A stretch of DNA of 39,753 bases from positions 1 through 39,753 of the forward strand of contig JACIYF010000013.1 in NCBI GenBank assembly GCA_014360065.1, read 5' to 3'. The stretch is from Clostridia bacterium (GTDB lineage Bacteria > Bacillota > DSM-521 > Neomoorellales > JACIYF01). Each line of letters begins with the position of its first letter. Positions within the stretch are counted from its first letter, which is position 1. Shown here piece after piece: positions 33,037 to 39,753 of the stretch. The position numbers and the translations under genes were made by a program. Below the pieces are notes generated by a model. The model did no database searches, was not told the origin of the DNA, and saw nothing but the letters and a program-made list of their open reading frames with translations.

Positions 33037-34122
33037 ATGACGGCGAAACGAAGATTGCTTAAAGGTACAGATGCTTTCGGCGAAGGCGCTGTTACGGCGG
33101 GATGTCAACTATTTTGCGGATATCCGATTACACCTCAGAGCGAGCTAACCCACTACCTAGCCACAAGGCTCCCCCAGGTTGGCGGCATATACTTGCAGTC
33201 TGAGAGCGAGACTGCAGCTATTAATATGGTTTATGGAGCAGCTGGTGCTGGGGCCAGGGTTCTAACAGCATCTAGCGGCCCGGGGATTAGCTTAATGTCG
33301 GAAGGATTATCCTATCTTGCTGGTGCTGAGCTTCCAGCGGTTATCATCAATATCATGCGGGGTGGGCCTGGTTTGGGGAATACCCGGCCCTCCCAATCTG
33401 ATTACTGGCAAGCTACTAAGGGAGGTGGTCACGGTGACTACCGCCTTATTACCCTGGCGCCGTGGTCGGTACAGGAGAACTTTGACTTTACGATCTTGGC
33501 TTTCGAATTAGCAGATAAGTATCGGAATCCGGTCATGATACTAGCCGATGGTATCCTAGCACAAATGATGGAGACTGTGGAAGTACTGGAAATTAGCAGA
33601 TTGAATCAAACTCCTTTTGACAAGCCATGGGCGACCACAGGTACGATGGGGCGACGCCCCAAAAACATTATAAGCTCGCTTCATCTTCCTCCCGAAGAAT
33701 TAGAAGCCCATAACCAGAAGCTACTAAACAAGTATTTGGCCATCGAAGACTGTGAAGCAAGAGCCGAATGCTACGGAATCTCGGAAGCCGAGATCGTAGT
33801 GGTTGCCTTTGGTATAGCTGCTAGAATAGCGACTGCTGCAATAGCCCTAGGCAGTGAGAGGGGGCTAAAAATCGGCCTTTTTCGACCACAGACGCTCTGG
33901 CCGTTTCCAGCCAGACAATTGCAGGAAGCAGTAAAACATGCAAAAAGAATCTTGGTGTTAGAGCTCAATACTGGCCAAATGGTATACGATGTACGGTACG
34001 CACTTGGTAGCAGTAAGGCAGTTGATTTTTATGGCCGTTGCGGGGGAATGGTTTTTACCCCAATGGAGATCTTGGGATACATCCTATCGGGAGGATCGCA
34101 AGGTGCTGTCGCCTACAACTAA
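33037..34122 (+). CDS. korA: 2-oxoacid:ferredoxin oxidoreductase alpha subunit
   Basis: 361 residues. It carries the pyrimidine-binding and transketolase-C-like domains of the KorA type: GCQLFCGYPITPQSE near 22-36, ASSGPGISLMSEGLSYL near 81-97 and IMRGGPGLGNTRPSQSD. A C-terminal domain follows. With KorB and KorC it oxidatively decarboxylates a 2-oxo acid with CoA, reducing ferredoxin; it can run in reverse for CO2 fixation. 2-Oxoglutarate is the most likely substrate given the short separate subunits, but branched-chain 2-oxo acids (Vor-like) cannot be excluded. ATG 33037; it overlaps korB by 20 bases. Confidence 0.92.
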   Translation: MTAKRRLLKGTDAFGEGAVTAGCQLFCGYPITPQSELTHYLATRLPQVGGIYLQSESETAAINMVYGAAGAGARVLTASSGPGISLMSEGLSYLAGAELPAVIINIMRGGPGLGNTRPSQSDYWQATKGGGHGDYRLITLAPWSVQENFDFTILAFELADKYRNPVMILADGILAQMMETVEVLEISRLNQTPFDKPWATTGTMGRRPKNIISSLHLPPEELEAHNQKLLNKYLAIEDCEARAECYGISEAEIVVVAFGIAARIATAAIALGSERGLKIGLFRPQTLWPFPARQLQEAVKHAKRILVLELNTGQMVYDVRYALGSSKAVDFYGRCGGMVFTPMEILGYILSGGSQGAVAYN

Positions 34123-34846
34123 CCGTCCAAGAAGCCTAGTCGATATTTCCTTTCATTACTGCCCCGGCTGTGGCCACGGGATTATTCACCGCTTAGTAGC
34201 CGAAGTTATTGATGAATTAGGGATTCAGGGCCAAACCATTGGTGTTGCTTCAGTTGGTTGCTCTGTGCATACTCTATCATATTTCGATTTGGATATGCAG
34301 CAGGCTGCCCATGGACGTGCACCTGCAGTGGCCACAGGAATTAAAAGGGTCCTTCCTAAACAGATTGTTTTTACTTACCAGGGAGATGGAGACCTAGGGG
34401 CCATCGGAATCGGGGAAATGTTTCATGCTACAGCCCGCGGGGAGAAAATAACTGTGATCTATGTGAACAATGCTGTTTACGGTATGACAGGGGGGCAAAT
34501 GGCCCCAACTACTCTTATCGGGCAAGCGACCTCGACCACACCTGATGGCCGTTTACCCGATCGAGACGGTTTTCCGATTAAGGTGGCTGAGCTGGTTAGT
34601 ATGATTGATGGGAGCGCATTTGTAGCTCGAACTTCAGTTCATAACCCTGTTAATGTTGCCAGGACTAAAAAAGCTATCAGGATGGCATTTCAGGCTCAGA
34701 TGAATAGGCTGGGACTTGGTTTGGTCGAGGTTCTGTCCCCATGCCCCACTAACTGGCATCTCTCCCCTTCGGAGGCCATGAAATGGATAGAAAATGTCAT
34801 GATAAAGTCTTTTCCCCTAGGTATTATGAAAAGCTTGGAAAGGTAA
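34103..34846 (+). CDS. korB: 2-oxoacid:ferredoxin oxidoreductase beta subunit
   Basis: 247 residues, the thiamine diphosphate-binding subunit. Motifs are HYCPGCGHGIIHRL near 17-30, GVASVGCSVHTL, YQGDGDLGAIGIGE (the GDG...N diphosphate motif, ending with NNAVYGMTGGQMAPTT). The start is GTG 34103 with GGGAGG (34089-34094) eight bases before it, inside the end of korA; earlier in-frame starts lie deep in korA. It is followed by korC 26 bp later. Confidence 0.92.
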   Translation: MLSPTTNRPRSLVDISFHYCPGCGHGIIHRLVAEVIDELGIQGQTIGVASVGCSVHTLSYFDLDMQQAAHGRAPAVATGIKRVLPKQIVFTYQGDGDLGAIGIGEMFHATARGEKITVIYVNNAVYGMTGGQMAPTTLIGQATSTTPDGRLPDRDGFPIKVAELVSMIDGSAFVARTSVHNPVNVARTKKAIRMAFQAQMNRLGLGLVEVLSPCPTNWHLSPSEAMKWIENVMIKSFPLGIMKSLER

Positions 34847-34872
34847 GGGAACGGATAAGAAGGAGAGGCCGT

Positions 34873-35424
34873 ATGGGAATGCATTTGAATGAGCGGATAT
34901 TGATAGCTGGCGTGGGCGGGCAGGGAGTCTTATCCTTAGGACATACCATAGCACAAGCTGCGGCCCTGGAGGGACGGTGGGTTAGCTGGGTTCCATCCTA
35001 TGGAGCCGAGATGCGCGGTGGGGTTACTACTTGTACAGTAGTGATCTCTGATACGCCCGTCCTCTGTCCAGTCGTTGACAGCTTCGGTAGTTTCATAGCT
35101 TTGGCTCCTCAAGCCAGCAATTTGGGGTCGTTGGTAGAAACAACTGGTTTGGTGCTCTGCGATAACAAATATTCCCACCTAGTCCGGCTTGGTAAAGACA
35201 TTCGGACGGTTACAATCCCGGCAGGCGATTTGGGAGAGAGGTTGTCGTTGACACGGTATATAAATATGATTTTTCTAGGCGCATACCTAGCCCTTCAACC
35301 TGTTGTTAGCTTTACAGCAGTTGAATTAGCATTAAAGGACATCTTCGGCCAAGGAGAGGAAATTGCTAGCGTTAACCAAAAAGCCCTACTAGCAGGAAAG
35401 GAATACATCGAACATAATGCCTAA
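34873..35424 (+). CDS. korC: 2-oxoacid:ferredoxin oxidoreductase gamma subunit
   Basis: 183 residues, POR_N-gamma fold. GVGGQGVLSLGHTIAQAA near 13-30 and the PSYGAEMRGGVTTCTVVIS block are diagnostic. The start is ATG 34873 with AAGGAGAGG upstream; ATG 34879 is possible. It completes the korDABC set. No clear terminator follows. Confidence 0.92.
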   Translation: MGMHLNERILIAGVGGQGVLSLGHTIAQAAALEGRWVSWVPSYGAEMRGGVTTCTVVISDTPVLCPVVDSFGSFIALAPQASNLGSLVETTGLVLCDNKYSHLVRLGKDIRTVTIPAGDLGERLSLTRYINMIFLGAYLALQPVVSFTAVELALKDIFGQGEEIASVNQKALLAGKEYIEHNA

Positions 35425-35494
35425 TCTTTCTCGGTGATGCATATCTATAGGCTGTAGCTAACCGACTTTTCGCTATGAAGGGAAGGTTGAGAGC

Positions 35495-36613
35495 ATGCAG
35501 CCTATTAGAAAAATGTTTCCTGGAGGTAATACAGCCAAGGGTTTCCATTCATTTTATGACTTCATTGCTCCTCTTAGGCCTAACCGCATTTATATCATAA
35601 AAGGCGGACCTGGCATTGGCAAATCAACCTTAATTCGGAAGATAGGTATGGCCCTTTACGAAAAAGGGTTGCCGCTGGAGCTGCATTTGTGTTCCTCTGA
35701 CAATAGTTCTTTAGATGCAGTTGCGCTGCCCAGCCTTAAGGTTAGTGTTGTGGATGGCACTAGCCCGCACACAGTTGATCCTAAATGGCCCGGGGCAGTC
35801 GAAGAAATTATCAACCTGGGGAATCTCTGGGATAGTAGCTACTTGCGACACCATCGCCAACCCATTATCAAGCTGTTTAATCAAATCAGTTACCTGTTCA
35901 TGCAAGCTTACCGATATTTTCAAGCTGCCAATAGCCTACTTGAGGAAAGAGAAGATTGGGTTAAGAGCATACAACCCGACTGGGAGCAGTCAGTCTATAT
36001 CGAAGCAAGAAAGCTAGGTAACCAACTCTTAGATACAAGTCTATCCCGGGAGGCAAGAGACCCGGACTGGCCAACAGGAAGGCACTTGTTCGCTAGTGCC
36101 ATTACTCCCAACGGGATAGTCAATACTTTGGGCTCTCTTACGGAAGGGATTGAGCAGCTTATCGTAATCAGAGGATGTTTGCGGTCAGCACGCACCTTGG
36201 TACTAAAGGTGTTGAGTCATTATAGCCTTGCCCATGGGTATTACACTGAAATATTCCATTGTGGTCTGAGACCTGACGACATTGAACACCTGATTATTCA
36301 ACCTACCGGCATGGCTATACTTTCTGCTGATTGGTACCTGGACTTCCAACCGCCCGGGAATTCGACACTTATTGAGGTGGACCTAGACTCACTGCTAAAA
36401 ATTAATTCTCAAAGACTGCCGTTAGAATACGTGCGCGCTCACGACCTAATGAGAACCTGTATAGAAAGAGGGATAGAACTAATACGCAAAGCTAAGGAGC
36501 ATCATGATGAACTCGAACAGTACTACAAGGATAGTATGGACTTTGCTCAAGTTAAGAAGTTTGAAGAGGGTATCCTTAACGATATCCAAACAATTGTGGT
36601 TGATGAGAACTAG
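35495..36613 (+). CDS. Two-repeat P-loop ATPase-like protein (PRK06851-like)
   Basis: 372 residues. A clear Walker A motif GGPGIGKST is at 37-45. The second half repeats the fold: the segment near 221-238 (LIVIRGCLRSARTLVL) aligns with the first P-loop but has lost the glycines and the Lys-Ser/Thr pair. The following strands (ELHLCSSDNSSLDAVALP versus EIFHCGLRPDDIEHLIIQP) also match each other. One ATP site therefore looks intact and one degenerate. The family is widespread in spore-forming Firmicutes without a settled function. The start is ATG 35495; it is probably transcribed apart from kor. Confidence 0.75.
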   Translation: MQPIRKMFPGGNTAKGFHSFYDFIAPLRPNRIYIIKGGPGIGKSTLIRKIGMALYEKGLPLELHLCSSDNSSLDAVALPSLKVSVVDGTSPHTVDPKWPGAVEEIINLGNLWDSSYLRHHRQPIIKLFNQISYLFMQAYRYFQAANSLLEEREDWVKSIQPDWEQSVYIEARKLGNQLLDTSLSREARDPDWPTGRHLFASAITPNGIVNTLGSLTEGIEQLIVIRGCLRSARTLVLKVLSHYSLAHGYYTEIFHCGLRPDDIEHLIIQPTGMAILSADWYLDFQPPGNSTLIEVDLDSLLKINSQRLPLEYVRAHDLMRTCIERGIELIRKAKEHHDELEQYYKDSMDFAQVKKFEEGILNDIQTIVVDEN

Positions 36614-36695
36614 CTACTATGGTAACATCTAGCTAGATAGGTAGTCCTCAAGCAGTGGACGGTCGAGGTGAAAATAACCGAGAGGGGGAAGTTTG

Positions 36696-37034
36696 GTGAG
36701 GGAGTGTGACGGTACCGTCACGATTAACCTGTTCACCGAAGGCGATGAATTCTTTGATCTCTTAAAAGCAGCAATTCGCGAATGGAGAGAAGCCCCATGG
36801 ACCCATGAGCAGGACCGTGCAAAGTTTGCCTTAGACTTGTACAACCGAGGACTATCCGCATACCGAGAGTACCTGACCAAGGCAGAATTAAGGGCAGAAG
36901 AGGGCTACAATTTAGAACGAGACCGGCGTTGGTTGGAAAATATGAGAAGCAAACTTGGGTATTGGGAAAAGAAACTACGAGAAGTCAGCCAACCAACCAC
37001 CTCAAAGAGGATAAGCAGTGTAAACGGCCGCTAG
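36696..37034 (+). CDS. Small charged helical protein of unknown function
   Basis: 112 residues from GTG 36696, or one more from TTG 36693, with AGAGGGGGA just upstream. I do not recognise a family. The first 15 residues look like a beta strand (GTVTINLF), and the rest is helical and charged, with a likely coiled coil around RAEEGYNLERDRRWLENMRSK. It sits between the two-repeat ATPase and galU, and its TAG stop is inside the loop of the terminator that follows. Confidence 0.65.
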   Translation: MRECDGTVTINLFTEGDEFFDLLKAAIREWREAPWTHEQDRAKFALDLYNRGLSAYREYLTKAELRAEEGYNLERDRRWLENMRSKLGYWEKKLREVSQPTTSKRISSVNGR

Positions 37035-37046
37035 GCCGTTTTATTA
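37023..37046 (+). terminator. Intrinsic terminator overlapping a gene end
   Basis: AACGGCC (37023-37029), loop GCTA, GGCCGTT (37034-37040) and tail TTATTA. The stop codon TAG of the preceding gene is at 37032-37034, in the loop and first stem base. The galU ribosome site AAGGAGG starts at 37053. Confidence 0.8.
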
Positions 37047-37068
37047 TAGAGCAAGGAGGGGTACAAGC

Positions 37069-38004
37069 TTGGCAGTAAGAAAAGCAGTCATACCGGCGGC
37101 CGGGCTGGGGACGCGCTTCCTTCCTGCAACCAAGGCCCAACCCAAGGAAATGTTGCCGATCGTCGATACCCCAATAATTCAATACGTGGTCGAAGAAGTA
37201 ATAAACTCGGGAATTGAGGATCTGCTCATCGTTACTGGGCGTGGCAAGCGAGCCATCGAAGACCACTTCGATCGATCTTTCGAGCTTGAGTACTTCTTGC
37301 GCAAAAACGGTAAAAACGAGGAGCTCAACGGAGTAAGGGACTTGTCCAATATGGCCAACATCCATTTCATCCGTCAAAAGGAACCGTTGGGCCTTGGTCA
37401 TGCTGTTTTACAAGCGCGCCAGCACATCGGCGATGAGCCATTTGCCGTGTTGCTAGGCGATGAACTGTTCTTTGGTCAGATACCTGCGCTTAAGCAGGTA
37501 ATGAATCACTATGAGCAATTCGGGGGTTCCGTAATAGCAGTACGAGAAGTTCCCGCTTCCGATGTTAGCCGCTATGGTATTATCGACGGAAGACGCATAG
37601 GCGAGAGCGTGTACGAGGTTACCGGCCTAATAGAAAAGCCTAGGCCAGAGCAAGCTCCATCGAATTTGGCCATTGTGGGCCGGTACATACTTGATCCGGC
37701 GATCTTTGATATCTTAGCGCGCATAGAACCGGGCGCCAATGGGGAGATCCAGCTGACCGATGCGTTGGATCGGCTTCGCAAGACTTCAAAAGTATATGCA
37801 TGCACTCTTGAGGCAACCCGTTACGATGTTGGGGAGAAATTAGGATTCTTACAAGCTACTGTAGAAGTAGCCTTGGCAAGGCCAGACCTAGGTGGGGCAT
37901 TTCGCCGCTACCTCACCCAATTATTTGCTACTGGCAGGGATTTTCAGGTGGAGGTAGCAGCAACATCAAAAACCCAAGGCCAAGATGATTTATCGACCAG
38001 TTAA
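37069..38004 (+). CDS. galU: UTP-glucose-1-phosphate uridylyltransferase
   Basis: 311 residues. It makes UDP-glucose for cell-envelope glycans and glycolipids. The N-terminal GLGTRFLPATKAQPKEMLPI motif, VEEVINSGIEDLLIVTGRGK, LGLGHAVLQA, LLGDELF and GLIEKP are typical of bacterial GalU. The start is TTG 37069 with AAGGAGG (37053-37059). It stands alone after a terminator and ends just before a strong hairpin shared with convergent genes. Confidence 0.95.
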   Translation: MAVRKAVIPAAGLGTRFLPATKAQPKEMLPIVDTPIIQYVVEEVINSGIEDLLIVTGRGKRAIEDHFDRSFELEYFLRKNGKNEELNGVRDLSNMANIHFIRQKEPLGLGHAVLQARQHIGDEPFAVLLGDELFFGQIPALKQVMNHYEQFGGSVIAVREVPASDVSRYGIIDGRRIGESVYEVTGLIEKPRPEQAPSNLAIVGRYILDPAIFDILARIEPGANGEIQLTDALDRLRKTSKVYACTLEATRYDVGEKLGFLQATVEVALARPDLGGAFRRYLTQLFATGRDFQVEVAATSKTQGQDDLSTS

Positions 38005-38026
38005 CCCACTGCCTACTGGCAGTGGG
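38005..38026. terminator. Symmetric hairpin between convergent genes
   Basis: CCCACTGCC (38005-38013), loop TACT, GGCAGTGGG (38018-38026) is a perfect 9-bp stem, starting one base after the galU stop. Neither strand has a good T-run, so it may be a weak two-way terminator or a 3'-end stabiliser. Confidence 0.5.
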
Positions 38027-38297
38027 CAGTCCCCAACCTCATGGGGCTTTCAAGTGGTAGGAGAATGGATGATAACAGAATTTGGGAGAACTGGTGATCT
38101 GATTCCCAATCGATCAAGAGCTGGATTATTCTTTTTGCATAGCCTTTACCACGGTAGTACACAGGAAGGTAAAGCAGCACAATCTTGACGGTGCTGCCCT
38201 TTATGCTTAACGTTAAGACAAACCGGCCACCAGCCCACCTGGTTGACTCCATGGTGACTATACATGGATCAGAAGCATCGAAACTACAGACTTTCAA
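38013..38297 (-). pseudogene. GNAT-acetyltransferase-like fragment
   Basis: A 94-residue frame from TTG 38297 (open upstream to about 38372) on the minus strand. The middle part, LPVYYRGKGYAKRIIQLLIDW, looks like GNAT motif A, with the RGKGYA acetyl-CoA pyrophosphate loop, and is preceded by a strand (STVKIVLLYL). The rest of a GNAT domain is missing or unrecognisable, and no good ribosome site is present. The last residues are encoded in the galU hairpin. It may be a remnant, a very short real protein at the end of the HadAB-like operon, or chance. Confidence 0.35.
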
Positions 38298-38349
38298 AGG
38301 TAAAGCTAATATCCCTTCAATCTTGGCCTTGAGGGATGCACATTCGGTG

Positions 38350-38790
38350 TCATACGTCCCCTCGAGTTCTGTTCAGGGCTTGGAAATGGACCGTGGCCCT
38401 ACCCCGGATCACTTTGGTTCCTTGTTGGTTTTCGGCCCATAAGTCGATGTCTGCCGAACGAGAGCCCTCGTCTTTCCCTTGTACCTCGCCGTAGCAACTG
38501 ATGATATCCCCTGGATATACCATCGCTAAGAACTTAGCTTTGAAAGAAGCAACGAAACCATTACAGCCTACCCAGTTGGTCAATACTTGTCCCAGGAAAG
38601 CCATCCCTAGCATTCCGTGCGCAACAGTGCCCTGTAAGCCGCGGGCCCGAGCTGCACTAGCATCCAAGTGGATAGGATTTGCATCCCCAGAGGCTTCGGC
38701 ATAAGCACGTATTTGCGCGTCTGTTACTAGCTTTGTAAGCGGGCCTAGCCGGTCCCCTACATGAACGCTGTCGAATCTTACAGCCTTCAA
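38350..38790 (-). CDS. MaoC-like (R)-specific acyl dehydratase/hydratase, HadB-like
   Basis: 146 residues, single hotdog. The hydratase-2 motif is ASGDANPIH, with catalytic Asp36 and His41, followed by VAHGMLGMAFLG. Members add or remove water from (R)-3-hydroxyacyl or enoyl thioesters. The start is TTG 38790, seven bases after the stop of the HadA-like gene, so the two are one operon. With its partner it matches the HadA-HadB heterodimer layout, in which the HadB-like chain carries the catalytic residues. Confidence 0.88.
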   Translation of the reverse strand: MKAVRFDSVHVGDRLGPLTKLVTDAQIRAYAEASGDANPIHLDASAARARGLQGTVAHGMLGMAFLGQVLTNWVGCNGFVASFKAKFLAMVYPGDIISCYGEVQGKDEGSRSADIDLWAENQQGTKVIRGRATVHFQALNRTRGDV

Positions 38791-38797
38791 GTTATCC

Positions 38798-39184
38798 CTA
38801 ACCCACCTTGAGTATCAGAGTAGTTTTGGCGGTATATACAAGCTTTCCGCTTCGGTCCCTTCCAGCTGTTTCCAGAATAACTAACTGGGCTGGCTCCGGG
38901 GCTGTAAATTTCCTCAGGCCTTTAACAACAGTGGTACAAGTAATCTCGTCTCCCACTTTAATTGGCCGTACGTAAGTAAATTCCTGCTCGCCATGAAGGA
39001 CCTGGCCTTGGTACGTTAAAGGTAGATCAAAAAAGACAGCAGGAAAAGTAGGTGGAGCAAAGCCGTTAGAAAAGTAAACTGGATTGGTGTCTCCTATGGC
39101 CGAAACAAATTTGCTTATTGCAGATGCCTCTACTTTAAATGTTCTGGGCCCAAATTCGGTCCCGGCGCGGAAACGATCAAGCAC
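38798..39184 (-). CDS. MaoC N-terminal-type dehydratase subunit, HadA-like
   Basis: 128 residues, hotdog fold of the MaoC N-terminal (FAS1-type dehydratase) branch. The motif reads GDTNPVYF, so the catalytic histidine position is Tyr37, while Asp32 is kept. This is the pattern of a structural or substrate-binding subunit. The start is GTG 39184 with AGGAGA seven bases upstream on the minus strand. It lies between the SDR and the HadB-like gene and should form a heterodimer with the latter. Confidence 0.85.
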   Translation of the reverse strand: MLDRFRAGTEFGPRTFKVEASAISKFVSAIGDTNPVYFSNGFAPPTFPAVFFDLPLTYQGQVLHGEQEFTYVRPIKVGDEITCTTVVKGLRKFTAPEPAQLVILETAGRDRSGKLVYTAKTTLILKVG

Positions 39185-39251
39185 ATTGAACTCTCCTGAA
39201 TTAATAGCTTTTACTTAAATAATAGCATATTGGTGTTGGCTTGTGACCTGG

Positions 39252-39753
39252 TTAGAAGGTGAATAGCTCGAGGCCGCCTGAAACGTTTAGGGCTATGCCG
39301 GTAATGTATTTGGCTTTGTCGGAGGCAAGAAAGACAATAGCGTTGGCCACATCTTCAGGATCTCCGGGGCGGCGGAAAGCGGTTCGCCTAACCATTCGCT
39401 CGTTCATTTCTGGATTGCCGGATTTCCAGGCTTCAGTAGCGATTATTCCCGGGACGATGGCATTACAAGTAATACCGTGCCGAGCCCCTTCTAAGGCTAA
39501 GGTCCTTGTCAGCCCAATGATCCCCATCTTGGTGGCAGCATAGCTTGCCTGACCATATCCTCCCAAAGTCCCAGCGACCGAAGCCATATTTATGATTCGC
39601 CCCCACCCTTGGCTCTTCATGTAAGGCCATGCTGCTTTGCAGCAGTTGTAAGTCCCAGACAGATTGACTCGTAAATCCCTCTCCCAGAGCTCATCGTTTT
39701 GCTTTTCAATGGTAGCAATATGATCAAGAGTGGCAGCATTGTTAACTAAAATG
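39252..39753 (-). CDS. Short-chain dehydrogenase, FabG/PhaB-like (partial, N-terminus beyond window)
   Basis: The frame runs from the stop at 39252 to the window end without a start, giving 166 residues. The visible part includes ILVNNAA (NNAG equivalent), SVAGTLGGYGQASYAATKMG with the catalytic Tyr and Lys, and NVSGGLELF at the end. The missing N-terminal part should hold the TGxxxGxG motif. Together with the downstream hydratase pair it suggests reversible (R)-3-hydroxyacyl metabolism, either fatty-acid synthesis-like or beta-oxidation-like. Confidence 0.88.
   Translation of the reverse strand, partial: ILVNNAATLDHIATIEKQNDELWERDLRVNLSGTYNCCKAAWPYMKSQGWGRIINMASVAGTLGGYGQASYAATKMGIIGLTRTLALEGARHGITCNAIVPGIIATEAWKSGNPEMNERMVRRTAFRRPGDPEDVANAIVFLASDKAKYITGIALNVSGGLELFTF

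Overview
The window reads as a continuous chromosomal stretch of an anaerobic, endospore-forming Firmicute of the class Clostridia (Peptococcaceae / Desulfotomaculia / Moorellia-like; no closer placement is justified). The evidence is spoIIP, spoIVA, ytrH/ytrI-like and sigI/rsgI sporulation or stress genes, a four-subunit ferredoxin-linked 2-oxoacid oxidoreductase, the ispH-S1 fusion, strong AGGAGG-type ribosome binding sites, and a very high share of TTG and GTG starts. I see no phage, insertion sequence, CRISPR array or integrase. Nothing here looks like a mobile island.

Layout. 1-10.2 kb, plus strand: the tail of an unknown gene, an FAH-family hydrolase, a HutP-family RNA-binding protein, AroH chorismate mutase, then a leader with UAG-rich repeats and an intrinsic terminator in front of aroF, a fused prephenate dehydratase/prephenate dehydrogenase, aroA, cmk, plsC and the ispH-rpsA fusion. 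10.2-16.9 kb: DUF1614 membrane protein, spoIIP, der, plsY, gpsA, spoIVA. 17.0-21.6 kb: hom-thrC-thrB-lysC, the aspartate-to-threonine branch, partly translationally coupled. 21.6-25.6 kb: tRNA-Pro(GGG) with its own promoter and terminator, a DUF1646 transporter, speD, a polyprenyl-synthetase-like protein without its aspartate motifs, a HIT protein, and a convergent Crp/Fnr regulator.

25.8-31.4 kb: sigI-rsgI, then a tightly coupled set of cytidylyltransferase-like NTP transferase, sn-glycerol-1-phosphate dehydrogenase, CDP-alcohol phosphatidyltransferase and short-chain dehydrogenase, followed by a 46-residue zinc-ribbon protein. 31.4-37.0 kb: a hotdog thioesterase (minus), ytrH and ytrI-like genes, korDABC (ferredoxin, alpha, beta, gamma), a two-repeat P-loop ATPase and a small coiled-coil protein. 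37.0-39.75 kb: galU, then on the minus strand an SDR (cut by the window edge), a HadA-like and a HadB-like dehydratase, and a GNAT-like fragment.

How it works together. Three housekeeping pathways are nearly complete as operons: chorismate to phenylalanine/tyrosine, aspartate to threonine, and phospholipid precursor supply (plsC, plsY, gpsA). The most interesting points are (a) a HutP-family antiterminator two genes upstream of an aroF leader that has UAG triplets and a terminator with a competing helix, suggesting RNA-based control of aromatic synthesis; (b) the NTP transferase / G1P dehydrogenase / CDP-alcohol transferase / SDR cluster, which looks like an uncharacterised route to a glycerol-1-phosphate-derived phospholipid or phosphodiester solute; and (c) the polyprenyl-synthetase-like protein that has lost its catalytic motifs.
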